This document shows positions 55,082 to 64,000 of a stretch of DNA of 64,000 bases, piece by piece. Under the pieces are notes generated by a model. The model saw nothing but the letters and a program-made list of their open reading frames with translations, did not search any database and was not told the DNA's origin. The position numbers and the translations under genes were made by a program. Position 1 is the stretch's first letter, and each line of letters begins with the position of its first letter. The stretch comes from Bin80 sp965208025 (GTDB lineage: Bacteria > Bacteroidota > Rhodothermia > Rhodothermales > Bin80): the NCBI GenBank assembly GCA_965208025.1, contig OZ242302.1, positions 3,224,001 through 3,288,000 on the forward strand, read 5' to 3'.

Positions 55082-58000
55082 ATGAAAATCACCGAACTCG
55101 CGATCAAGTATCGGCCAAGCGTGGCAATCCTCACTATTATGCTGACTGTGGGTGGGCTGGTGAGCTATTTGACCATTTCAAAGGAAGCCTTCCCTTCCAT
55201 CGAAATTCCTACTGTCGTGATTACAACCATCTATCCTGGAGCCAGTCCAAGTGATATTGAGTCGCTCGTCACGCGAATCATTGAAGAAGAAGTTCAGTCT
55301 GTATCTGATATTGAGGAGATACGATCAACTTCCGTGCGAGGAGTCTCCACTATCGTGGTTGAATTTACGACCGATGTATCTCTGGATTTTGCTTACCAGA
55401 GAGTTCGAGATAAAGTACAGATTGCCAAGCCGCGCCTTCCGAGTGATATTGAAGAACCAATCGTGAGCGAATTTGACGTGGAGGATATCCCGATCATGAG
55501 TATCAATCTCGCCGGGGCCTTTACGCTTACACAACTTAAAGAAGTCGCGGAAGATCTGGGAGATGAAATTGAAAAGAGCCCTGACATTCTTGAAGTTGAA
55601 CTGATCGGTACGCTTGAGCGTGAGGTGAAAGTAGATGTAGATATTCGTGCACTCCAAGGATATGATCTCACGTTTGTGGATCTTGTTGAAACAATCAACT
55701 TTGAGAATTTCAATACCCCTGGGGGGACAATCCGTGTTGATAGCAAGGATTACATCGTTCGGATTGATGGAGAATTTCGTGATGTTCGAGATGAAATTGA
55801 GGGCCTAGTCATCAAAAGTCCAAACGGCTTTCCCGTATATGTGAGGGATATCGCAGATGTCTACCTGGGCTTCAAAGAACGTTCCACCTACTCACGACTG
55901 CAGTTGATGCAGGAAGAGGAAGGCAAGCGTCTTGTCCGACTGGCCGAAACCGAGAGTTACCCCGTCATTACCCTGAATGTGAAAAAACGTAGCGGTGCAA
56001 ATATTCTGGACACTGCCGAAGAAATCCGAACAGTCCTTGATGAATTCCCATTGCCAAGTGGAACCCAGGTTGTGATTACTGGCGATCAGAGTGATGCGGT
56101 TCAAGAGCTGGTCAATGATCTGGAAAACAATATCATCAGTGGACTGATCTTCGTCGTACTTGTTTTACTCTTCTTCCTGGGGGTGCGCACGGCAACACTG
56201 GTTGGCATTGCAATCCCACTCTCCATGTTTCTCACTTTTCTGGTTTTCCAGGTGATTGGTCAAGAACTAAACTTTGTCATTCTCTTTTCTCTGATCATTG
56301 CACTTGGGATGCTCGTCGACAATGCCGTCGTGATTGTAGAAAATATTTACCGCTATCGCGAACTGGGATACTCCCGATTTGAAGCTGCCAAACTTGGAAC
56401 AGCCGAAGTCGGTAGAGCGGTGGTTGCCTCTACTGCCACAACCGTGGCTGTGTTTATCCCCATGTTGTTTTGGCCAGGAATCACGGGAGAGTTCATGGGA
56501 TATCTGCCATTGACTCTGATTATCACGCTATCCTGTTCCCTATTTGTAGCGATAATTATTAATCCTGTCATCACTGGCTATTTCGTGAGGTTGGATACGG
56601 ATCCGAGCATGCAGGCATCTTTGGCCATCAGGGCTGGCCTATTTGTCTTCTTCTCTGTGGTTGCCTTAGTCATTGGGCTTGCGAACTGGCAAACTCTCCT
56701 CGTATTATCCATTGCAGTTCCTTTCCTGATGCTTGCTCACCGATATGCTTTTAGCCCTATTACCAAGGGATTTGTTGGTGAGGCCATACCTAAATTAATT
56801 ACTTGGTATCGTCAGTTTCTTGGGAGTCAACTGCAACGTACCTATGAAGTGAGAGCCCCCTTCCTGTTTCGCAAGAAATTATGGCTCAGTGCTGCTGCCG
56901 TCTATGTGGTAGGGCTGATCCTTGCCCTCTTGGGGACATTCATGAATACTTCTGAAGGACCTTCCCCTGTAACGTTCATATCGGTTCTCTTTGGTCTAGG
57001 GGTTATTTCGCTCTTGATCTTGGCTGTCATCCGAACCCCCAACCCCTATCTAAGAAATTCTTTCTGTTTTGTCTGTCTGATTGTTGGCATCGCTCTACTG
57101 GTGATTGGCGGTATTGTGTCTGGATTGGCCAATCCCTCTGCAGGTACTGTGCTTCTTTATCCAGCGTTCATTCTCCTTGCGGCTGGGTTGGCGATGATCC
57201 TGCTTCACTGTGTTGAAATTATCTATCTCAGTGGGATAACCAGCGTTAAATTTGGTGGATTCTTTGCGGGTGTGTCTACGGTAATATTGGGACTGATGTC
57301 ACTCCTCCGAGGAGCGGAACTCCAGACGATTCTGATTTTACTTTGTCTTCCCGCGATCATCATGATCATTGGAGCGATTGGTCACTTAGTGAATGGCAAA
57401 TTCCTTCCCCATCGAACCCGACTGTTAATCACGGATAATCGTGCTCGACTCCTCGTGGGAGTTGCTGGTGGATTTGTTGCGATTGTTGGTCTGTTTATTG
57501 CCGCACCAACTGGAGTTGAATTTTTCCCTGACACCGATCCAAATATCATTACAGTTGATCTTGAACTCCCTCTAGGAACCCATTTAGAGGAAACCAATAG
57601 CGTGACAGAGATTGCCCAGTCCAGTATTAATTCACTCTTACAAGAGAATCAGTCGGATCGAGATAACATCAAAAGTATTCTCGTCAATGTGGGGACTAGC
57701 AGTAGTGGAGGCGATCTGATGGGAGGGGGGCCCGGTAGTCCAGAAAGTTCTGTTCTCACGCTGAATGTGGTTGATTATGGGAACCGCCCTGAAACGAGCA
57801 GGAATACACTTGAGCGACTTCGGGAGTCTCTGCGGGGAATTCCAGGAGTGATCTTTGAAATCAACAAAGATAACGCTGGGCCACCGGTTGGTAAACCCGT
57901 CAATATTGAAATCACTGGACCAGACTTTTCCCAAATTACCCAAATCACCGAAGAGGTCACGGCTTCACTACGACAGGCATCGCAGAACAATACCATTCCG

Positions 58001-59077
58001 CTATTGGTGGACATCAACAATAATCTCAACACTGGGCGTCCCCAAGTTCAAGTCCACATTGACCGTGAACGGGCTGCTCGGATTGGATTAGATTCTCGTA
58101 AAGTCAGTAATGTCGTACGTTCGGCGATTCAAGGGAGTGAAGCGACGAAATATCGTTCTGGTGAAGATGAATATGACGTCACTGTTCGGCTGAAAGAGAG
58201 TCAGCGGGCAAGTCTTGAAGCGCTTGATGGTCTGACCGTCCTACATGAAGGAACCCAAATCCCACTTTCGTCCATTGCTGATTTCGAAATCGGAAGCGGG
58301 TTCGGATCCATTACCCGATTAGATTTGAATCGGGTTGCCACCATTACAGGTGATGTAGTCGCGGGGGGCAATGGGGCTGCAGTCCTCGGACAGGTTCAGA
58401 CCCATTTGCTTGAACTTCAGAATTCCCTGCCTTCCGGTTATAAACTGACCTATACGGGGGAGAGCGAGGATCAGGCAGAGGCCTTTGGGTTTCTTCAAGT
58501 TGCCATGGGAATCGGAGTTGCAGCCATTACACTGATCTTGATTGCACAGTTCAACAGCGTCATTGTCCCGATTATCATCATGTTGGCTGTCTTTCTGGGA
58601 CTGATCGGCGTACTTCTTGGTTTGATTCTGACTCGCACTCCTTTTGGGTTAATGACCTTTATTGGTCTTATCAGTCTGGCGGGAATCGTAGTAAACAATA
58701 ATATTGTCCTGATTGACTATATCCGACAGCTACGGGACCGTGGCTTAGAAAAGCTGGAAGCAATTGTCGAAGGTGGAGCGACTCGTCTCCGACCTGTACT
58801 GCTTACCTTCTTGACCACCGTGATCGGTCTGGTTCCGCTCACGTTCGGACTGAACATTGATTTTATTGGATTACTGGCTGAACTTACCCCGAACATTCAG
58901 TTTGGATCTCAAAATACCCAGTTCTGGGGGCCCATGGGCATTGCGATCATCAGTGGACTCACCTTTGCAACATTTCTAACCTTGGTGATCGTCCCCGTCA
59001 TGTATTCTGCTTTTGACTCTTTATTTACAATCTTGAGTTCTCGTAACAATACAGATTTGCCACCATCCTCCGAATGA
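55082..59077 (+). CDS. RND efflux pump, inner-membrane subunit, with extra membrane insert
   Basis: 1331 residues, about 280-300 more than typical AcrB/MexF pumps. The N-terminal half is standard: VGGLVSYLTISKEAFPSIE, porter domains, and NFVILFSLIIALGMLVDNAV with the proton-relay Asp in TM4. After residue 500, where a single helix should lead to the second porter domain, there are about 310 residues with roughly eight extra hydrophobic helices. The second half resumes at GVEFFPDTDPNIITVDLELP (about 810). The partner proteins upstream are ordinary. Substrate unknown; it resembles the CzcA/HAE hybrid group. Confidence 0.9.
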   Translation: MKITELAIKYRPSVAILTIMLTVGGLVSYLTISKEAFPSIEIPTVVITTIYPGASPSDIESLVTRIIEEEVQSVSDIEEIRSTSVRGVSTIVVEFTTDVSLDFAYQRVRDKVQIAKPRLPSDIEEPIVSEFDVEDIPIMSINLAGAFTLTQLKEVAEDLGDEIEKSPDILEVELIGTLEREVKVDVDIRALQGYDLTFVDLVETINFENFNTPGGTIRVDSKDYIVRIDGEFRDVRDEIEGLVIKSPNGFPVYVRDIADVYLGFKERSTYSRLQLMQEEEGKRLVRLAETESYPVITLNVKKRSGANILDTAEEIRTVLDEFPLPSGTQVVITGDQSDAVQELVNDLENNIISGLIFVVLVLLFFLGVRTATLVGIAIPLSMFLTFLVFQVIGQELNFVILFSLIIALGMLVDNAVVIVENIYRYRELGYSRFEAAKLGTAEVGRAVVASTATTVAVFIPMLFWPGITGEFMGYLPLTLIITLSCSLFVAIIINPVITGYFVRLDTDPSMQASLAIRAGLFVFFSVVALVIGLANWQTLLVLSIAVPFLMLAHRYAFSPITKGFVGEAIPKLITWYRQFLGSQLQRTYEVRAPFLFRKKLWLSAAAVYVVGLILALLGTFMNTSEGPSPVTFISVLFGLGVISLLILAVIRTPNPYLRNSFCFVCLIVGIALLVIGGIVSGLANPSAGTVLLYPAFILLAAGLAMILLHCVEIIYLSGITSVKFGGFFAGVSTVILGLMSLLRGAELQTILILLCLPAIIMIIGAIGHLVNGKFLPHRTRLLITDNRARLLVGVAGGFVAIVGLFIAAPTGVEFFPDTDPNIITVDLELPLGTHLEETNSVTEIAQSSINSLLQENQSDRDNIKSILVNVGTSSSGGDLMGGGPGSPESSVLTLNVVDYGNRPETSRNTLERLRESLRGIPGVIFEINKDNAGPPVGKPVNIEITGPDFSQITQITEEVTASLRQASQNNTIPLLVDINNNLNTGRPQVQVHIDRERAARIGLDSRKVSNVVRSAIQGSEATKYRSGEDEYDVTVRLKESQRASLEALDGLTVLHEGTQIPLSSIADFEIGSGFGSITRLDLNRVATITGDVVAGGNGAAVLGQVQTHLLELQNSLPSGYKLTYTGESEDQAEAFGFLQVAMGIGVAAITLILIAQFNSVIVPIIIMLAVFLGLIGVLLGLILTRTPFGLMTFIGLISLAGIVVNNNIVLIDYIRQLRDRGLEKLEAIVEGGATRLRPVLLTFLTTVIGLVPLTFGLNIDFIGLLAELTPNIQFGSQNTQFWGPMGIAIISGLTFATFLTLVIVPVMYSAFDSLFTILSSRNNTDLPPSSE

Positions 59078-60537
59078 GATCACTAGAGGAATTTTCTGAT
59101 GCACATCTGAGAATTTTTCATAGACCACCTCCCAAACCTGATACACATGACATTTATTTGATTGGGATTGGCGGTACGGGAATGGGGGCACTTGCCGGGC
59201 TCCTTACCGAGGCGGGGTATGCGGTGAGAGGATCTGATCGTGGAATCTATCCACCAATGAGCACCTTTCTTCATGATCTGGGCATCTCTGTTTATGATGG
59301 ATACGCAGAGTCCAATCTCTCAACTCACCCTGATTTAGTGATCACAGGGAATGCCTGTGTCCCCACCCATCTTGAAGCAACCGTCGTAAGAGAGAAAAAA
59401 ATCCCCCAACTCTCATTCCCTGAGGCGATCCATCATTTTTTTCTTCAGAACCGGCGAAGCATCGTCGTTGCGGGAACCCACGGAAAAACAACCACCTCTG
59501 GAATGCTCGTCCATGTCTTTCGCTCCTCAGGGCGAGAGCCTGGATATTTAGTGGGAGGGATACTTCAAGATTTCGAAAGAAGCTTTTCCATCGGTTCGGA
59601 TCCGCAATTCATCATTGAAGGAGATGAATATGACAGTGCATATTTTGATAAGCGTCCAAAGTTTATTCACTATGCTCCCAAAGTAGCTGTCATTACTTCC
59701 GTAGAATTTGATCATGCCGATATCTACACCTGCTATGAGGAGTACAAGGAGGCATTTGAGACCTTCGCGAATCTGATTCCAGAGGATGGACTCTTGGCCA
59801 TCTGTGGGGATGATCCCGGTGTGACTCAATTACACACCCATTCTGCCCCAGTTCTTACCTATGGGCTGGATTCTCAACATGATGTAGTTGGTCAAATCCT
59901 TGAATCAAATGAAACCGGGATCCGATTTGAATTAATCTATCATGGGGAAGATCTCGGAGAGGTGATGCTCCCCTTGCATGGCGACCATAATCTCAGGAAT
60001 GCCTTGGCGGTTTGTACGATTGCATTGCACGAGGGACTGACCTTTGAGGAAATTGCGATAGGACTCGCATCTTTTTCTGGCATGAAACGACGTCAGGAAA
60101 TTCTTGGCGAACCGGATGGGATCCTGATCATTGACGATTTTGCGCATCACCCAACTGCTGTTCGCGCGACCATTCAGGCTGCAGAACAGCGCTGGCCTCA
60201 TCGACGACTCATTGCCGTGTTTGAACCTGGCACAAATTCCAGTCGGCGGAAAATATTTGAAGATTCCTATGGCCAAGCCTTCGGAGGGGCATCGATGGCC
60301 TATCTATGCTCTCCCCCTTTTCGTCATAATGACACACTGGAGCAATTTTTGGACATTCAAGTGGTGATGGATCGTATTCGTGATGATGGCACTGATGTGA
60401 AGTGCTTTGAAAATACTTCCTCGTTACTGGAGGACTTGACCCGAGAGGTGAAGACTGAGGATGTCGTCCTGATCATGAGCAATGGAAGTTTCAATGGCCT
60501 GCACCAGAACCTTCTCCATGCACTCCATTCACGCTAA
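59074..60537 (+). CDS. mpl: UDP-N-acetylmuramate:L-Ala-gamma-D-Glu-meso-DAP ligase
   Basis: 487-residue Mur ligase. IYLIGIGGTGMGALAGLLTE is the N-terminal UDP-binding loop, VVAGTHGKTTTSGMLV the ATP loop, FIIEGDEYDSAYFD and FDDFAHHPTAV-like IIDDFAHHPTAVRATI the Mpl/MurC-type central and C-terminal motifs. It recycles the murein tripeptide, attaching it to UDP-MurNAc. Its ATG overlaps the RND gene stop (ATGA), so it is cotranscribed, though unrelated in function. Confidence 0.93.
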   Translation: MRSLEEFSDAHLRIFHRPPPKPDTHDIYLIGIGGTGMGALAGLLTEAGYAVRGSDRGIYPPMSTFLHDLGISVYDGYAESNLSTHPDLVITGNACVPTHLEATVVREKKIPQLSFPEAIHHFFLQNRRSIVVAGTHGKTTTSGMLVHVFRSSGREPGYLVGGILQDFERSFSIGSDPQFIIEGDEYDSAYFDKRPKFIHYAPKVAVITSVEFDHADIYTCYEEYKEAFETFANLIPEDGLLAICGDDPGVTQLHTHSAPVLTYGLDSQHDVVGQILESNETGIRFELIYHGEDLGEVMLPLHGDHNLRNALAVCTIALHEGLTFEEIAIGLASFSGMKRRQEILGEPDGILIIDDFAHHPTAVRATIQAAEQRWPHRRLIAVFEPGTNSSRRKIFEDSYGQAFGGASMAYLCSPPFRHNDTLEQFLDIQVVMDRIRDDGTDVKCFENTSSLLEDLTREVKTEDVVLIMSNGSFNGLHQNLLHALHSR

Positions 60538-60545
60538 CACAGAAT

Positions 60546-62933
60546 ATGTCAGGGATCGTAGGACACATACTGATTTTGACAGCTTTTGTCAGTAGCATTA
60601 TATCTATCTTCGCATTTTATCAGTCCGCGCAAGAGGATCAACCCGACCGAGGCTATTTTCGTCTTGGGAATGCGCTTTGGTGGGTCATGACAATTTGTCT
60701 TGTGAGTGCATGGCTACTTCTGATCGTTCTGATCGCTACCCATCAGTTCCAATATAATTATGTCTGGGCCCATTCGTCGCGGGATTTGCCATTCCATTTT
60801 TTGTTTTCCGCCAGTTGGGAAGGACAGGAAGGCTCTTTTCTTCTGTGGATCATCATGAACTGTCTGATGGGGCTCGCCCTCATCCGCTGGGCCGCTCCCT
60901 CTTACAAAGCGGCGGTCATGACCGTGGTGGCCTTATGCCAAGCCTTCTTATTGACCATGATTGTAGGCATCCAGTTGGGGCCAATTGAAATTGGTGCTGC
61001 CCCCTTTGCGACATTGGCTGAAGCAAATCCTGACGCCCCAATCTTTCAGTCCAATCCAGACTTTGTCCCTGCTGATGGAACGGGGTTGAATGATCTGCTT
61101 CAAAACTACTGGATGGTGATTCATCCACCTATGCTATTTGTAGGGTTCACCACCATGATTGCACCATTTGCATTTGCGGTGGTCGCTCTTTGGAAGAAGC
61201 GATATACTCAATGGGTGCGGCCCGCACTTCCCTGGACGCTGATTAGCGTCATGTGCCTGGGGGTCGGGATTGCCATGGGGGGCTACTGGGCTTATGAGAC
61301 ATTGAACTTTGGTGGATACTGGGCATGGGATCCTGTCGAAAATTCTTCACTTGTACCTTGGCTCGTCGGTGTTGCGGCGGTTCACCTGATGCTCATCCAG
61401 CGCAAAGGAGGCATCGGGCATAAGGCGGCCTTGTTCCTGTCTGTTCTCGCCTATATTTTAGTCGTCTATTCTACCTTCCTAACACGTAGTGGCATCTTGG
61501 GAGATGCCTCTGTGCATGCCTTTGTAGATCTTGGGCTCTATAATCAGTTATTAATTTGGATTGTCGCAATGGGAATGTTGGGCTTTGGACTTTTTGTCTG
61601 GCGTTACCGCGAACTTCCGAGCGCCCAACAGGAAGCCTATTATCTATCCCGCGAGTTTCTCGTCTTCTCGGGCTCTGTTCTCCTGACCGTTGTGGCAACT
61701 GTGGTGATTCTTGGGACTAGCGCTCCCATCTTTGGAAAGCTGTTCAACAATAATCCTGCAACCGTCCCAATTGACTTCTACAATGACTGGACGCTTCCTA
61801 TCTCGGTAGGAATATTATTTCTGGCCGGGCTAGGACAACTATTCTGGTGGACCAAAATGAGTGTCCAGAAAGTGAACCGTGTAGTGGCCTGGCCTATTTT
61901 ACTTGCAAGTTTAAGTACAATCCTTGTATTGATTCTGACTCCATTCGCATCTGAAACCGTTGCCGAAGGGGAGAACTTCTGGCAACGCTATGGCTATGGA
62001 CTTCAATTGATTCTGCTTCTTTTTGTAGCATTTTTCGCACTCTTTGGGAATGCCTCGGTCCTTTGGAAAGTTGGACGGGGGAACCTGAAACTTGCCGGTG
62101 GTGCACTTGCACATGTAGGATTGGGAATTATGGTGATCGGTATCATCGCGTCCTCCGGGTTTAGTCGCCCGATCTCTGATGCCCCCCGGGGGAGTGAGAG
62201 GAATAACTTCGTGGTCGAGCAGGGACAACCCGTTCGCGTTGCAGGCTATCAGGTGAATTATGTTGGAACAGAACCTGGAGCGCGCGGACATACTCGTTTT
62301 GTGCTGGATTTCACAGACCCTGAAGGACAATCCTTCCGCCTTAAACCGGTTGCCTACGAATCCAATACAGGTCAATGGATCCAGCATCCTGACCTGAAGC
62401 CCTACTTTGAAAAAGATATCTTCGTCGCCGTTACACCTCGGGAAATGCTTGATGGAGATACCGTCAATAACGAAATTGATCTACGGAAAGGACAGAGTAC
62501 GATCATCGGGGATGGAACCTACCGCGTCACGTTCACGGGCTTTGAGATCGGAGTGGATTTGCCCTCCCTATTGAGCGAAGAAGAGGTAGAACGTACCGAA
62601 ATCGCCGTAGGTGCGGTGCTGCAGGTCATGAACTTGAGCACCAATCTGATTGAAGAGATCATGCCTGTATACACCATTCAAACCGACCGTAGTTTGAATC
62701 CAATTGGTGCCGCATCTGGTGGGATTCAATTCTATTTTACAAGTATGAATGTGGACACTGGCGAAATTACACTCCTCCTTGATGGAGCGACCACGGCAGA
62801 CTATGTTGTTGTCCAAGCACAAGTGAAACCGGCCATCAGTTTGGTGTGGATCGGAATTATTCTGCTGAGTGGGGGCTTTTTCTTGTCTGCCTCTCGGAGA
62901 ATGATAGATCTGCGGCGGAGCCTTTCCCTGTAG
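60546..62933 (+). CDS. ccmF: Cytochrome c-type biogenesis heme lyase CcmF
   Basis: 795 residues with about 14 helices. The heme-handling WWD-type domain is at GGYWAWDPVENSSLVPWLV, and SASWEGQEGSFLLW and HPPMLFVGFTTM are conserved CcmF segments. A soluble periplasmic domain (about 540-760) precedes the last helix. CcmF joins heme to apocytochrome c in system I, so the organism makes c-type cytochromes. Other ccm genes are not in the window. Gap to mpl is 8 bp. Confidence 0.93.
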   Translation: MSGIVGHILILTAFVSSIISIFAFYQSAQEDQPDRGYFRLGNALWWVMTICLVSAWLLLIVLIATHQFQYNYVWAHSSRDLPFHFLFSASWEGQEGSFLLWIIMNCLMGLALIRWAAPSYKAAVMTVVALCQAFLLTMIVGIQLGPIEIGAAPFATLAEANPDAPIFQSNPDFVPADGTGLNDLLQNYWMVIHPPMLFVGFTTMIAPFAFAVVALWKKRYTQWVRPALPWTLISVMCLGVGIAMGGYWAYETLNFGGYWAWDPVENSSLVPWLVGVAAVHLMLIQRKGGIGHKAALFLSVLAYILVVYSTFLTRSGILGDASVHAFVDLGLYNQLLIWIVAMGMLGFGLFVWRYRELPSAQQEAYYLSREFLVFSGSVLLTVVATVVILGTSAPIFGKLFNNNPATVPIDFYNDWTLPISVGILFLAGLGQLFWWTKMSVQKVNRVVAWPILLASLSTILVLILTPFASETVAEGENFWQRYGYGLQLILLLFVAFFALFGNASVLWKVGRGNLKLAGGALAHVGLGIMVIGIIASSGFSRPISDAPRGSERNNFVVEQGQPVRVAGYQVNYVGTEPGARGHTRFVLDFTDPEGQSFRLKPVAYESNTGQWIQHPDLKPYFEKDIFVAVTPREMLDGDTVNNEIDLRKGQSTIIGDGTYRVTFTGFEIGVDLPSLLSEEEVERTEIAVGAVLQVMNLSTNLIEEIMPVYTIQTDRSLNPIGAASGGIQFYFTSMNVDTGEITLLLDGATTADYVVVQAQVKPAISLVWIGIILLSGGFFLSASRRMIDLRRSLSL

Positions 62934-62944
62934 TCCGCGATATT

Positions 62945-64000
62945 TTAGTCTTCAACTATTGCCTCCTGAGCGAATTCTCTGCCGGTTTTTGTCAACTCCA
63001 GATACTCTCCGACGGCTTGGAGCAAATTCTTTGAAGCGGCTCGAGAAACCACTTCTTTGGCAAAGTCGGTGTCCCAAGCCAAGTGATCCTGTAAATGATC
63101 CATCCGACATTCTCTTTCCGCCTCCGGGGTTTTTTCGTGTTGCAAAAGATGGATCAGTAACATCTTCATGGCAAATTGCCATTTCTGACGCCTTTTTCGC
63201 TCCCAGACGGCGAGTAACCCTTGTTTGGGAGTAACACAGAGCAAGATCGCAAACTGAATCCCGACCATGGTTGCCATACATCCTGCAATTGAGGCATCCA
63301 GGAGGTATGCAGCCCAGTAACCAGTCACGGCCGAAGTCATCCCAAAAAGAACACTCAGGATGAGCATCCTTCCAAGCCGATTGGTCATCAGGTACGCGCT
63401 GGCGGGCGGTCCGACCATAAAGGCAATGACCAGAATGGAACCAACGGCATCAAACGCAGCGACTGCCGTCATCGATACCAGTCCCATGAGCGCATAATGA
63501 AGCGTGACGGGTAAAAATCCCAGGGTTGCACAAAGTGCGCTATCAAATGTAGCAAGCTTCAACTCTTTATAAAACAATAGAATAAATCCTGCACAGAGGA
63601 GTCCTACGATTCCAGTTGCATACAAGGCCTTAGGGCCAAGATCATACCCATTCAATTGGACACGATCAAATGGCACAAATGCCAATTCTCCAAGCAGTAC
63701 GGCATCAGTATCCAGGTGTACATCACCTGCAAAACGTGCAATCAAGATGACCCCGATCGCAAACAGAGTGGAAAACACCAACCCCATCGCAGCATCCTCA
63801 CGAATGAGGTTCGTCCGTTGTAACCGCTCCACCAGATACACGGTTAGAAGTCCAGCGACTGCTCCACCAAGAATCAGAAACGGTGAGGATAAGCTACCTG
63901 TCAGGAAAAATCCAACCACGATTCCAGGCAGAATTGCGTGGCTGATTGCATCACTCATCATCGCCATTCTGCGCAGAACCAGAAATGAACCAGGCAACGC
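62945..64000 (-). CDS. Metal ABC transporter permease (ZnuB/MntB family) with C-terminal winged-helix-like domain; 5' end beyond the window
   Basis: The frame is still open at the window end (…ALPGSFLVLRRMAMMSDAIS), so the first helices are missing. FLVLRRMAMMSDAISHAILP is the family signature, and seven or so helices follow to about 250 residues. The last 95 residues (KWQFAMKMLLIHLLQHEKTP through LELTKTGREFAQEAIVED) are soluble and resemble a DtxR/MarR-like winged helix ending in the 'LT..G...A' wing. The fused tail could sense metal or interact with a regulator. Import of zinc, manganese or iron is likely. Convergent with ccmF. Confidence 0.88.
   Translation of the reverse strand, partial: ALPGSFLVLRRMAMMSDAISHAILPGIVVGFFLTGSLSSPFLILGGAVAGLLTVYLVERLQRTNLIREDAAMGLVFSTLFAIGVILIARFAGDVHLDTDAVLLGELAFVPFDRVQLNGYDLGPKALYATGIVGLLCAGFILLFYKELKLATFDSALCATLGFLPVTLHYALMGLVSMTAVAAFDAVGSILVIAFMVGPPASAYLMTNRLGRMLILSVLFGMTSAVTGYWAAYLLDASIAGCMATMVGIQFAILLCVTPKQGLLAVWERKRRQKWQFAMKMLLIHLLQHEKTPEAERECRMDHLQDHLAWDTDFAKEVVSRAASKNLLQAVGEYLELTKTGREFAQEAIVED

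Noticed and set aside
62568..62822. 84-residue minus-strand frame in ccmF
   Set aside because: Antisense to a well-supported CcmF coding region, with no independent support.

Overview
The window comes from a Gram-negative bacterium, probably of the Bacteroidetes/Rhodothermota (FCB) branch. This is an inference from gene content: folP directly followed by cdaA, a stand-alone MnmD, a GH3-family protein, a POT peptide transporter, Mpl and CcmF. Outer-membrane factors and lipoproteins show a two-membrane envelope. No 16S rRNA or other decisive marker is present.

Layout. 1-1564: edge of a type III CRISPR-Cas locus, with the 5' part of cas10/cmr2 on the minus strand and a Cas6-family gene divergent to it; no array is visible here. 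1571-5382: metabolic genes (MBL hydrolase, hotdog thioesterase, QueE, class IV aminotransferase, sulfotransferase-like). 5696-15503: a six-gene plus-strand operon that I cannot match to a named system. It encodes a small membrane protein behind a 13-C tract, a 1633-residue protein joining a tubulin/FtsZ-like GTPase module to an actin/Hsp70-like ATPase module, a small basic protein, a VWA-like lipoprotein, an ExbB/MotA/ZorA-like channel with a recently expanded coiled stalk, and an ExbD/MotB/ZorB-like partner. A proton-driven membrane motor coupled to a cytoskeletal-type NTPase is the most interesting content of the window. An intact IS1634-family element with a 120-bp target duplication sits just downstream (15678-17923).

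18141-31000: housekeeping genes (IMPase, GH3, folP-cdaA-pcm, GAF protein, aspS, POT transporter) and two tRNA genes. One of these, tRNA-Lys(UUU), is split by a 320-nt group I intron in the anticodon. 31145-36099: an AT-rich type III restriction-modification pair whose mod gene carries a 10-G tract, so it may be phase variable. 36160-36431 and 43566-43872 are two decayed copies of one insertion sequence. 36588-42415: an SbcCD/YhaNO-like nuclease-ATPase pair and the two subunits of aconitase X. 42417-51789: MnmD and a sugar-nucleotide and sulfate-activation cluster (two UDP-sugar dehydrogenases, bifunctional ATP sulfurylase/APS kinase, SLC13 permease, GDP-mannose pyrophosphorylase), consistent with sulfated or acidic surface polysaccharide. 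51896-59077: a Sel1 remnant and a TolC-MFP-RND tripartite efflux operon whose RND pump has an extra membrane insert. 59074-64000: Mpl, CcmF and a metal ABC permease fused to a winged-helix-like tail, cut by the window end.

The window shows several layers typical of anti-phage or contingency biology: type III CRISPR, type III R-M, homopolymeric tracts, and the motor/cytoskeletal operon. Whether the last is a defence system is not shown by the sequence.
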